NCBI GenBank assembly: GCA_945876185.1
Contig: CAMCMZ010000007.1
Span: 1-64,000 of the forward strand
Origin: Candidatus Kuenenia stuttgartensis
GTDB lineage: Bacteria > Planctomycetota > UBA11346
Length of the DNA stretch: 64,000 nt
Direction: 5' to 3'
Part shown: piece by piece, positions 25,515 through 33,140 of the stretch
Position numbering within the stretch: position 1 is the first letter of the stretch
How the letters are laid out: every line of letters starts with the position of its first letter
Notes under the pieces: model-generated
The model's database searches: none
What the model saw: the letters and a program-made list of their open reading frames with translations, nothing else
Told to the model about the DNA's origin: nothing
Translations under genes and position numbers: made by a program

Positions 25515-26647
25515 CCCACGATCCCCGCGCCTTCGGCGCCATACTTCAGCGGCTCATTCGTCGCGAAGATCTCAGCCGCGCCGAGTCCGCCGCCGCGATG
25601 GCGGAGGTGCTCTCCGGCGCCCCCTGCGACCTGCACCAGGGCGCCTTCCTCGCCTCCCTGGTGGCCAAGGGCGAGACCGCCGACGAGATCGCTGGCTGCT
25701 GCGATGCGGTGATCGAGCACGACACCGTGCGTGTCACCTCGCCGCTGCCCGAGCCGCTGGTCGAAAACAGCGGCACCGGCATGGACCGCCTCAAGACCTT
25801 CAACATCAGCACCCTGGCCGCGTTGGTGGCGGCGGCGGATGGTGTCAGCCTCGCCCGCCATGGGGCGCGCGCACTGACCAGTTCCTGCGGCACGGTGGAT
25901 CTCTGCGAAGCTCTGGGGGTGGACGTCGAGGCGCCGGTGGAGCGGGTAGCGATGAGCGTGCGCCGCTGCGGCCTCGGTCTGTTCAACGGCATGAGCCCTC
26001 AGGTGCATCCGCGCGCCCTATTCCGCATCCTCGGCCAGATCCGCTTTGGCTCGACGTTGAACATCGCCGCCTCGCTGGCCTCGCCGGCCCGCGCCACCCA
26101 CGGGGTGCGCGGGGTCTACAGCCCGGCACTGATCGCCCCCACAGCGCAGGTGATGCGCGGCCTGGGCTACCGCGCTGGCCTGGTGCTGCACGGCTGCGCG
26201 CCCGACGGCTCGCCGGGCAGCGACGAGGCCACCGCCTGCGGCCCGATCCGATTTCTGCGTTTCGCCCAAGGGATGGCCGACGAGCAGGGGGAGATCAGTG
26301 CCACCGACCTGGGTCTGCCGCCAGCGCTGCCTGCCGATCTTGCACCGCTGGGCGACGTGACCCGCGAAGCCCGCCGGGCGGTGACGCTGCTCTCCGGCCG
26401 TGGGGTTCCACGCCAAACCGATGCGGTAGCGCTCAACGCGGGGGCCATCCTCTGGATCGTCGGCCGCTGTCCGAGCTGGCACGCTGGATTCGAACGAGCG
26501 CAGACGCTGCTCGCTCAAGGTGCCGGCCTGGTGCGCCTTCGTCTGTGGGTTTCAGAACAAGGTGGATTGGACGGCCAAGCCAAGTTGGAACAATTGATGG
26601 CGGCTACCGACTTCATCGGCGGCGGTACAGCGTCGACCAGCGCATGA
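25511..26647 (+). CDS. Anthranilate phosphoribosyltransferase-like (TrpD-family) protein under riboswitch control
   Basis: A 378-residue class IV phosphoribosyltransferase / nucleoside-phosphorylase-III fold. The N-terminal helical part (LSRAESAAAMAEVLSG, then AFLASLVAKGETADEIAG) is typical of TrpD. The PRPP loop is NSGTGMDRLKTFNIST, a variant of GTGGD...TFNIST, with Met in place of the second Gly. HGARALTSSCGTVDLCEALG follows. No tryptophan genes are nearby. The gene sits behind a cobalamin riboswitch and is coupled by ATGA to a dehydrogenase remnant, and its own stop overlaps a start of the sirtuin frame. A true role in tryptophan synthesis is therefore doubtful. Phosphoribosylation of some other aromatic compound, possibly a corrinoid-related ligand, is a speculation. 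Confidence 0.8.
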   Translation: MTHDPRAFGAILQRLIRREDLSRAESAAAMAEVLSGAPCDLHQGAFLASLVAKGETADEIAGCCDAVIEHDTVRVTSPLPEPLVENSGTGMDRLKTFNISTLAALVAAADGVSLARHGARALTSSCGTVDLCEALGVDVEAPVERVAMSVRRCGLGLFNGMSPQVHPRALFRILGQIRFGSTLNIAASLASPARATHGVRGVYSPALIAPTAQVMRGLGYRAGLVLHGCAPDGSPGSDEATACGPIRFLRFAQGMADEQGEISATDLGLPPALPADLAPLGDVTREARRAVTLLSGRGVPRQTDAVALNAGAILWIVGRCPSWHAGFERAQTLLAQGAGLVRLRLWVSEQGGLDGQAKLEQLMAATDFIGGGTASTSA

Positions 26648-26730
26648 TGCTGGCTTCGGTCTTGGCCATTTCACGTGGTACAGGCGATCGCCTCGGTGGC
26701 GTTTCCTGCGTCTGGCCTAGCATCCCCGCC

Positions 26731-27528
26731 GTGCCGTCCTCGTCGTCCCACTCCGCCCTGGGGGCCATCGCCGCCGCTGCCCGCGCCTTGGCGGCGTGCA
26801 CGCGGTTGCTCGTGCTGACCGGGGCCGGGTCGAGCAAGGACGCTGGCGTGCCGACCTTCCGCTGTGCGGATGGACTGTGGCGCGACCACAAGCCGGAGGA
26901 CCTCGCCGCGCCGGAGGGCTTCGCGCGCAATCCCGACCTGGTCTGGGACTGGTACCGCGAACGCCGTTTGCTGATCGCGCGGGCGCAGCCGCATGTCGGC
27001 CAGCGCGCGATCGCCCTTTTGCAGCAGCATTATCCGGCGCCGGGCAAGGTGCTGGTGGCGACCACCAACGAGGACGACCTGTTCGACCGGGCCGGGGTCG
27101 CCGGCGTCGTGCACCTGCATGGATCCCTGTTCGAGACGGCGTGCTCGGCCGGGTGCGGCTGGCGGCACCTGGATGCGTTCGACAACGGCCTGAGCATGCA
27201 GCCATGCCCCGCCTGCGGGGCGCGCACGCGGCCGGGTTCGACCTGGTACGGCGAGTCGCTGCCGAAAGGGGTGCTGGAATCCATCGCCGCGTTCAAGCCC
27301 GACGGCTGTCTGCTGATCGGTTCTTCCTGCCTGGTGCAGCCGACCTCGGTGATTGCGCCGGAACTGATCGCCGCCGGTTGCCCGGTGGTCGAGATCAATC
27401 CGGAGGAAACCCCGATCTCACCGCTCGCCGCATGCAGCCTGCGCGCCACCGCCAAGGACGCGATCCCGCCGCTGGTCGACCTGCTGACGTCACCGACGGT
27501 GCGGGACCAGAAGCGGCGGATCACCTGA
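26731..27528 (+). CDS. Sir2-family NAD-dependent protein deacylase (sirtuin)
   Basis: This enzyme removes acyl groups from lysine using NAD. Residues about 31-46 give LTGAGSSKDAGVPTFR, the NAD-binding GAG motif, with Lys replacing the usual residue after SS. TTNEDDLFDRAGV replaces TQN-x-D, and the catalytic His is in VVHLHGSLF. A four-Cys zinc site is formed by CSAGCGW and CPACGA. GSTWYGESLP and LLIGSSCLVQPTSV follow. It has 265 residues from the GTG at 26731. ATGs at 26644 and 26647, overlapping the TrpD-like stop, would add about 29 residues, and the start is undecided. A broken copy of its 5' end lies at 23649. The name cobB is used for this family in enterobacteria, where it can also replace CobT in cobalamin synthesis. 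Confidence 0.88.
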   Translation: MPSSSSHSALGAIAAAARALAACTRLLVLTGAGSSKDAGVPTFRCADGLWRDHKPEDLAAPEGFARNPDLVWDWYRERRLLIARAQPHVGQRAIALLQQHYPAPGKVLVATTNEDDLFDRAGVAGVVHLHGSLFETACSAGCGWRHLDAFDNGLSMQPCPACGARTRPGSTWYGESLPKGVLESIAAFKPDGCLLIGSSCLVQPTSVIAPELIAAGCPVVEINPEETPISPLAACSLRATAKDAIPPLVDLLTSPTVRDQKRRIT

Positions 27529-27602
27529 ACCGGGGTCGGGTTACGATGCAGGGGGATCTGGCGTGTTGTGATTTTCCCTTGGGCGTACGGTGTTCTCCAC
27601 CC

Positions 27603-27745
27603 GGTACCGGGAATCCCCCTGGGACCGCCACGCTCCAGCGTGGCTTGGGCGGCGATGCCGCTCGGGTGAAGTTGTTTCCTGATCCCTTGGTCTCGCCCTG
27701 TGAATCGGACGCATTGCCAGGCTGGAGCCTGGCGGTCCCAGGGTC
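27603..27745. repeat. Family C palindromic repeat
   Basis: GGGAATCCCCCTGGGACCGC and CACGCTCCAGCGTGGC at the left end, and GCCAGGCTGGAGCCTGGCGG plus TCCCAGGGTCG at the right end, enclose about 80 nt of loop. The same pair of ends occurs twice at 54361-54678. It separates the sirtuin from the tilS-glmU ORF. Confidence 0.85.
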
Positions 27746-27766
27746 GTGTTTCCGGACACCTTGCTG

Positions 27767-29539
27767 ATGAATCGCGCCTCCATGTTTGACCCCACTTGGC
27801 TTCCCCCGCCGCCGGCGCGGCTGGTCGTCGCGGTGAGCGGCGGCGCGGACTCATGCGCCCTGTGGGATCTGCTGCTGACTGACGGCCGTTGGCCGATCCT
27901 CGTCTGGCATCTCGACCATGGCCTGCGCCCGGAGTCGGCGACGGATGCGGCGTTCATGCGCGAACGGGCCGAGCACTACCTCACCCAGGGAAAAGTAGCG
28001 GAACTCATCCTCGAATCCGTCGATGTGGCCGTGCTGGCCAAGGCCTGGGGCTGCGGCCTGGAAGAAGCCGGCCGCCGGCACCGCTATGAGCGCCTGTCTG
28101 CCGTGGCGCTGGCCCACGACGTGGCAGCGGTCTGCACCGCGCACCACGCCGACGATCAGGCCGAAACCGTGCTGGCGCACCTGCTGCGCGGTGCCGGGCC
28201 GGTCGGGCTGGCGGGCATCCCTCCCTGGCGCGAACTCGGCCCGGGCGTGCTGCTGGTCCGGCCGCTGCTGGCGGCCAGCCGGGCTCAACTGCGCCAGCAC
28301 CTGGAAAAAACCGGTCTTTCCTGGCGTGAAGACGGCAGCAACGCGGACGTGCGCTATCAGCGCAACCACTTGCGCCAACGCGTGCTGCCCCAGCTGGAAC
28401 GGCTTTGCCCCGGCTTCGGCGCAGCGCTGGCCACGGCGGCGGCCACGACCCGGAAACAGGTTGATCACGCAGACACCCTGGTCGCGCGCGCCTGGCGCGC
28501 GGACGACGCTGGGCTCGACCTCGAACCGCTCCTCGCGCTCGCGCCCGACGTGCGGCTGCTGGCATGGCGCCGGCTGCTGCTGCAACTTGGTCTGCCACTC
28601 AGCCGATCGCACCTGGAACGGCTGGAGGCCATCGCCAGCGGGCCGCCCGATCGCCGGCTGGGACTCAGGGGTTGGGAACTGTGGCGACGCCAGGGTCGTC
28701 TGCGCTGGCGGCCGGCCCCGCTTGCGCGCAAGCCCGCACGCGCGCAGGCTGCGTCCATCATGCCGACCACTGCCCTTATGCCGACCACTGCCGTGATCCT
28801 CGCCGCGGGCAAAGGCACGCGGATGAATTCCGAACTCGCGAAAGTCCTCCACCCGCTCTCCGGCCGGCCGCTGGTGGCGCATGTGCTGGACGCCTGCCGC
28901 GCCGCCGGCGTCGACCAGACCGTGGTCGTGGTGGGCTGGCAGCGTGACCAGGTCGAGGCGGCGGTGGCGTCGTGGGCGCCGACCTGCGTCGTGCAGGATC
29001 GGCAACTCGGTACCGGCCACGCCGTGCTGGTCACCGAAACCGCAGTGACCGGCGACCACGTGGTCGTGCTCTGCGGCGATTCGCCGCTCATCCCCGCCAG
29101 CCTGCTGCGCGACCTCATCGCCCGGCACAAGCGCACCGGCGCGGCCTGCACCGCCGTCGCGGCCCGGATGCAGGATCCCACCGGCTACGGCCGGATGGTG
29201 GTTGATGCCGCCGGCAACCTGCTGCGCATCGTCGAACACCGCGACGCGAATGATTCCGAACGCCGGATCGATCTGATCAACAGCGGCCTCTATGCCTTCC
29301 GCCGGAGCGACCTGTTCCGCTGCCTGCATCAGGTGCGTCCGGCCAATGCCCAGGGCGAGTACTACCTGACCGACGTGGTGAAAATGCTGGTCGAGGAACG
29401 CGCCCAGGTCGGGATGGTGATCTGCGACACGCCGACTTCGGTGCTCGGGATCAACACTCCGGCCGATCTGTTGGAGGCTGCGCGCATCCACGCGCAAAGC
29501 CGCAAGACGCAGGTCATGGAACCATCGAAACTTCAGTGA
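27767..29539 (+). CDS. TilS-GlmU(N) fusion: tRNA(Ile)-lysidine synthetase joined to an N-acetylglucosamine-1-phosphate uridylyltransferase-type domain
   Basis: A single uninterrupted frame of 590 residues. The N-terminal part (about 1-325) is TilS, which makes lysidine at C34 of tRNA-Ile2. It shows the PP-loop VSGGADSCALW (about 23-33), WHLDHGLRP and HHADDQAETVL. The part from about 340 on is the GlmU pyrophosphorylase domain: VILAAGKGTRMNSELAKVLH, LCGDSPLIP and GYGRMVVDAAGN. It lacks the C-terminal beta-helix acetyltransferase. The joint contains a duplicated MPTTA-type sequence (18 nt twice, 28759-28794). Internal ATGs there could start a separate GlmU-like protein, but I see no stop codon for TilS and no strong ribosome site. 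Start options are GTG 27746, ATG 27767 and ATG 27782. Confidence 0.85.
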   Translation: MNRASMFDPTWLPPPPARLVVAVSGGADSCALWDLLLTDGRWPILVWHLDHGLRPESATDAAFMRERAEHYLTQGKVAELILESVDVAVLAKAWGCGLEEAGRRHRYERLSAVALAHDVAAVCTAHHADDQAETVLAHLLRGAGPVGLAGIPPWRELGPGVLLVRPLLAASRAQLRQHLEKTGLSWREDGSNADVRYQRNHLRQRVLPQLERLCPGFGAALATAAATTRKQVDHADTLVARAWRADDAGLDLEPLLALAPDVRLLAWRRLLLQLGLPLSRSHLERLEAIASGPPDRRLGLRGWELWRRQGRLRWRPAPLARKPARAQAASIMPTTALMPTTAVILAAGKGTRMNSELAKVLHPLSGRPLVAHVLDACRAAGVDQTVVVVGWQRDQVEAAVASWAPTCVVQDRQLGTGHAVLVTETAVTGDHVVVLCGDSPLIPASLLRDLIARHKRTGAACTAVAARMQDPTGYGRMVVDAAGNLLRIVEHRDANDSERRIDLINSGLYAFRRSDLFRCLHQVRPANAQGEYYLTDVVKMLVEERAQVGMVICDTPTSVLGINTPADLLEAARIHAQSRKTQVMEPSKLQ

Positions 29540-29548
29540 TGCAGGCCC

Positions 29549-31183
29549 GTGATGCGTGAGGGAAACGGAACCGGCGTGACCGTCATCCGCTTCGTCGATG
29601 GCACCCTGACCCTGCATGAGGCCGCTCCGGCTGTGCTGGAGGCCCTCGGCCCGCTGGCGGTCGCCGACCCGCGCATCGGCGGCCATCGCGCCCGCGCCTG
29701 CGACTACGCTGAGATCCTGCGCCGGCTGCACGGCCGCCACGCCTACCGTGACGAGGCGCGCCAGTACCGCGAACTGGACCTGAACGAACACGAATCGCTG
29801 CCGCTGCGCGAATACCAACGCCTCGCGCTCGAGTCCTGGGGAGTCGGGCGCAAGCGTGGGGTCGTGGTGCTGCCCACCGGCGCGGGCAAGACCTACGTCG
29901 CGCTCAAGGCGATGCTGATGGCCAAACGCTCGACCCTGGTGCTCGCCCCGACCATCGACCTGGTGCAGCAATGGGCGGGCGACCTGGCCCGCCGCCTGCA
30001 GGTGCCGATCGGGATCTACGGCGGCGGGGAGAAACGCCTCGAGGAAATCACGGTCTCGACCTACGATTCCGCCGTGCTGTTCATGCCATTCCACGGCAAC
30101 CGCTTCGGTCTGCTGGTGTTCGACGAATGCCACCACCTGCCCGCAATGGTCACCGCCGGCGCGGCTGAACAGTGCCTGGCCCCGTTCCGCCTGGGCCTGA
30201 CCGCCACCCCGGAACGCACTGACGGCCAACACGCCCGCCTGGATGACCTCATCGGGCCGGAGGTCCATCGTTCGCATATCGGTGAACTCGAAGGCCGGTT
30301 CCTGGCGTCGTACCAGGCGGAAGTGCTGGAAGTGGCGCTCGATCCCGACGAAGCGGTCGCCTACCGCGAGGCGCGGGCCGAATACGTCGCCTTCATCCGC
30401 GCCCAGGGCATCGATTTTTCCGCCCCCGACGGCTGGGCCCAGTTCCTTGCCGCCGCCGGGCGCGATCCCGACGGCCGCAAGGCGATGCGCGCCTACCGCG
30501 AGCAGCGCCGCCTGGCGCGTTCGGGTCGCGCCAAGCTGCGCGCGCTCTGGCAGCTGCTGCGTGAACATGCCGGCGAACGCTGCCTGGTGTTCACCGACGA
30601 CAACGACACCGCCTACCGCATCGGATCCGAATTCGTGCTGCCGGTGCTGACCCACCACACCAAAGGCGGCGAACGCAAACGGCTGCTCGACGCCTTCCGC
30701 GCCGGCACCCTGCCGGTGCTGGTCACCAGCAAGGTGCTGAACGAGGGCGTCGACGTGCCCGAGGCGTCGGTGGGCATCATCGTCAGCGGTTCCGGCAGCG
30801 TGCGCGAGCACGTCCAGCGCCTGGGCCGGCTGCTGCGACCGAAGCAGGGCAAGACCGCGATCCTGTACGAACTGATCGCCGCTGGCACCGCCGAGGCATA
30901 CACGTCGCAGCGGCGGCGGTCGCACGCTGCTTTTGGCGAGCAAGTCCGGAACGGCGAGCAAGTCCGGAGTGGCGAGCAAGTCCGAAGTGGCGAGCAAGTC
31001 CGGAACGGCGAACAAGTCCGGAGTGGCGAACAAATCCGGAACAGGGGCGAAGTCCGGAGCTATGGCCCGATCCGGATGGGCGAACCCTCCCCCAAGCACC
31101 GCGAAGATCCCGGCGACGACGGGGTTCGCGACGCTGACGCGGAGTGGCCGGAGGACCTCTTTTCCCACGCCGATCCCGACTGA
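29549..31183 (+). CDS. XPB/Ssl2-type superfamily 2 DEAD/DEAH helicase
   Basis: A 544-residue helicase. Motif I LPTGAGKT is near 107-114, motif II FDECHHLP near 189-196 and motif III LTATPERTDG near 217-226. A long insert follows (FIRAQGIDFSAPDG), then the second RecA domain (CLVFTDDNDTA, VLVTSKVLNEGVDVPEAS, QRLGRLLRPKQGK). The motifs match bacterial XPB-like enzymes thought to act in DNA repair or recombination. After the conserved end (about 460) the C-terminus holds six-residue repeats GEQVR(N/S) and an acidic tail. It starts 10 nt after the TilS-GlmU stop, with GTG at 29549 or ATG at 29552. Confidence 0.9.
   Translation: MMREGNGTGVTVIRFVDGTLTLHEAAPAVLEALGPLAVADPRIGGHRARACDYAEILRRLHGRHAYRDEARQYRELDLNEHESLPLREYQRLALESWGVGRKRGVVVLPTGAGKTYVALKAMLMAKRSTLVLAPTIDLVQQWAGDLARRLQVPIGIYGGGEKRLEEITVSTYDSAVLFMPFHGNRFGLLVFDECHHLPAMVTAGAAEQCLAPFRLGLTATPERTDGQHARLDDLIGPEVHRSHIGELEGRFLASYQAEVLEVALDPDEAVAYREARAEYVAFIRAQGIDFSAPDGWAQFLAAAGRDPDGRKAMRAYREQRRLARSGRAKLRALWQLLREHAGERCLVFTDDNDTAYRIGSEFVLPVLTHHTKGGERKRLLDAFRAGTLPVLVTSKVLNEGVDVPEASVGIIVSGSGSVREHVQRLGRLLRPKQGKTAILYELIAAGTAEAYTSQRRRSHAAFGEQVRNGEQVRSGEQVRSGEQVRNGEQVRSGEQIRNRGEVRSYGPIRMGEPSPKHREDPGDDGVRDADAEWPEDLFSHADPD
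30934..31060 (+). repeat. 18-bp in-frame tandem repeat in the helicase C-terminus
   Basis: About seven degenerate copies of GAGCAAGTCCGGARYGGC encode GEQVR(N/S). Because the unit is 18 nt with no stop in any register, several frames stay open here, including SKSG(T/V)A repeats in a shifted frame. The repeats lie outside the conserved helicase core. Confidence 0.88.
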
Positions 31184-31262
31184 CGCGACGCCCAACCGAA
31201 CCGCCCAGCGGCGGGCGGGCACGGTTGCGCCCGTGCCGCGTCCGGCGTAAGGTGCCGACGGC

Positions 31263-32315
31263 ATGCGCCTCCTCGACCGTATTCTCGGCATGTTCTGCCT
31301 CGATCTCGGGATCGACCTGGGCACCGCCAACACCCTGGTCGCGGTGCAGGGGCGCGGGGTGGTGATCTGCGAACCGAGCGTGGTCGCGGTCAAGCGCGGC
31401 ACCAAGCAGGTCCTGATGGATGGCAACGCGGTCGGCGACCAGGCCAAGATCATGCTCGGCAAGAACCCGGGCAACATCGACGTGGTGCGGCCGATGAAGG
31501 ACGGCGTCATCGCCGATCTGGAAATCACCGAGGCGATGCTGCGCTACTTCATCCGCAAGGCCAACGGCCGGCGCGGGATGTTCCGCCCGCGCCTGGTCAT
31601 CGCGGTGCCGTCGGGGCTGAACGAGGTGGAAAAAGGCGCGGTCACCAACAGCGCGATGAACTCCGGCGCGCGGGAAGTGTTCCTTATCGCCCAGCCGATG
31701 GCGGCGGCGATCGGCGCCGGGTTGCCGGTGGCCGACCCGATCGGCTCGATGATCGTCGACATCGGCGGCGGCACGACTGAGGTCGCGGTGATCTCGCTCG
31801 CCGGCATCGTCGCGAGCGAATCGGTGCGGGTGGCCGGCGATGAGCTCAACCACGCCATCATCAAATACCTGAAATCCCAGTATTCCGTCGTGGTCGGCGA
31901 GAACACCGCCGAGCTGGTGAAGTGCCAGATCGGCTGCGCTTTGCCGCTCGCCGACGAAGCGAAGATGACTATTCGCGGCCGCGACCTGCGCACCGGCATG
32001 CCGCGTTCGATCGAAGTCACCTCGACCGAGGCACTGGAAGCCCTGCGCCCGTCGGTGCAGACCATCGTCAATTCGATCAAGATGGTGCTCGAACGCACCC
32101 AGCCCGAACTCGCCGCCGACCTCATCGAACGCGGCATCGTCATGGCCGGCGGCACCAGCCAGCTGCACGGCCTGTGCGAGCTCGTCGCCCAGGAAACCGG
32201 CCTGCCCGTGCGCATGGCCCAGGATCCGATGACCTGCGTCGCGCGCGGCTGCGCCGCATTGCTGGACAACCTTGATGCCCTGTCGCAGATTCTGGAGACG
32301 GGGACGGAGCAGTAA
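31263..32315 (+). CDS. mreB: Rod-shape determining actin homologue MreB
   Basis: MreB is the cytoskeletal actin that directs lateral cell-wall synthesis. The 350 residues include the phosphate-1 loop DLGIDLGTANTLV (about 14-26), VIAVPSGLNEVEKGAV, the phosphate-2 loop MIVDIGGGTTEVAVISLAG and the adenosine motif GIVMAGGTSQLHG. The N-terminus MRLLDRILGMF is a short amphipathic membrane-binding helix. No mreC or mreD follows. The TAA stop is shared with the first bases of a family A palindrome. The gene supports a rod-like cell. Confidence 0.95.
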   Translation: MRLLDRILGMFCLDLGIDLGTANTLVAVQGRGVVICEPSVVAVKRGTKQVLMDGNAVGDQAKIMLGKNPGNIDVVRPMKDGVIADLEITEAMLRYFIRKANGRRGMFRPRLVIAVPSGLNEVEKGAVTNSAMNSGAREVFLIAQPMAAAIGAGLPVADPIGSMIVDIGGGTTEVAVISLAGIVASESVRVAGDELNHAIIKYLKSQYSVVVGENTAELVKCQIGCALPLADEAKMTIRGRDLRTGMPRSIEVTSTEALEALRPSVQTIVNSIKMVLERTQPELAADLIERGIVMAGGTSQLHGLCELVAQETGLPVRMAQDPMTCVARGCAALLDNLDALSQILETGTEQ

Positions 32316-32415
32316 AAATCGCAAGTGCGCCCCATCTGCGGCGTTGGTCGTCAGTCATGTGGCGCTGCCACACTCCTTCCTCCCGCCTTGCATCTGGGGC
32401 ACACTTGCGATTTTT
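32314..32415. repeat. Family A palindromic element, short form, starting inside the mreB stop codon
   Basis: AAAAATCGCAAGTGCGCCCC at the left pairs with GGGGCACACTTGCGATTTTT at the right. The inner part GCGTTGGTCGTCAGTCA and CTCCTTCCTCCCGCC is the shared core, with the inner hairpin GTGGCGCTGCCAC. The A5 of the left end begins with the last two bases of the mreB TAA. The stem followed by T5 is a good intrinsic-terminator shape in both directions. Confidence 0.88.
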
Positions 32416-32527
32416 CGTCGCGATCTTTGGGTGAGTAACCGACTATGCGCCGGTGGATGGCGACCGAGGCGGTTTGAAGAACAGGAAATTCTTGCGTCCC
32501 ACGTCGAGCCGCGAAAGCTCCCCGGCC

Positions 32528-33100
32528 ATGCCCAGAACCCTGATCGCGGTCGAGTCCATCCAACGTTCGATCCACCACCTGCGCGGCCAGCGGGTGATGA
32601 CCGACGCCGACCTTGCCCGGTTGTACGGGGTCGCCACCAAGCGCCTGAACGAGGCGGTGAAGCGCAACAGTAAGCGTTTTCCTGCGGATTTCATGTTCGA
32701 ACTGACGCTGGCAGAGGAGGACGGTTTGAGGTCGCAGAATGCGACCTCAAAGGCCGCGCCCACGTCTCGGGGCGGTCGCCGCTATCGCACCCATGTCTTC
32801 ACCGAGCAGGGCGTGGCGATGCTGTCCAGCGTGCTCAACAGCCCCCGCGCCATCGCGGTCAATATCGAGATCATGCGCGCCTTCGTGCAGATGCGGAAGA
32901 CGCTGACGGCGAACGTCGATCTGGCCAAGCGGCTGACGGTGCTTGAAGCCGAGATGGGCCGCCACGCCGCCGAGTTCGGTCATCACAAGGCAGAAACCGT
33001 GCGCGCGATGAAGGTGGTCTTCGCGACCCTGAAGGCCCTGGCTGCCGAGAAGTCGACGCCCGAACCCAAGCGCGATCCCGTCGGATTCGTGCTGAAATAG
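32528..33100 (+). CDS. ORF6N-domain protein (phage-type DNA-binding/antirepressor-like)
   Basis: A 190-residue protein. The ORF6N/KilA-N-like domain covers about 5-110: SIHHLRGQRVMTDADLARLY, then NEAVKRNSKRFPADFMFELT and TEQGVAMLSSVLNS. A helical C-terminus follows (AEMGRHAAEFGHHKAET). Such proteins occur in phages and as isolated chromosomal genes, with suggested DNA-binding or antirepressor roles that remain poorly defined. The start at 32528 begins the conserved part, and a frame open from 32453 adds a leader without homology. No other phage genes are nearby. Confidence 0.85.
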   Translation: MPRTLIAVESIQRSIHHLRGQRVMTDADLARLYGVATKRLNEAVKRNSKRFPADFMFELTLAEEDGLRSQNATSKAAPTSRGGRRYRTHVFTEQGVAMLSSVLNSPRAIAVNIEIMRAFVQMRKTLTANVDLAKRLTVLEAEMGRHAAEFGHHKAETVRAMKVVFATLKALAAEKSTPEPKRDPVGFVLK

Positions 33101-33140
33101 CGCCTTGTCCGCAGCCTGGTCGCGGGCACCCTCATCGCCC

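Noticed and set aside
30934-31060. CRISPR-like array of short repeats in the helicase gene
   Set aside because: The units are contiguous 18-mers without spacers, lie inside a coding frame, and no cas genes are present. It is a tandem coding repeat.
29549-31183. The helicase as part of a phage-defence island (for example with the ORF6N protein)
   Set aside because: Its neighbours are tilS-glmU and mreB. The helicase has the features of housekeeping bacterial XPB, and no nuclease or other defence gene is next to it.
27851-31528. A 1225-residue open frame on the minus strand opposite tilS-glmU and the helicase
   Set aside because: It is antisense to two genes with clear catalytic motifs. Its sequence is low-complexity (Gln/His/Arg/Ala) and lacks any domain. 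Long antisense frames are expected at this GC content.
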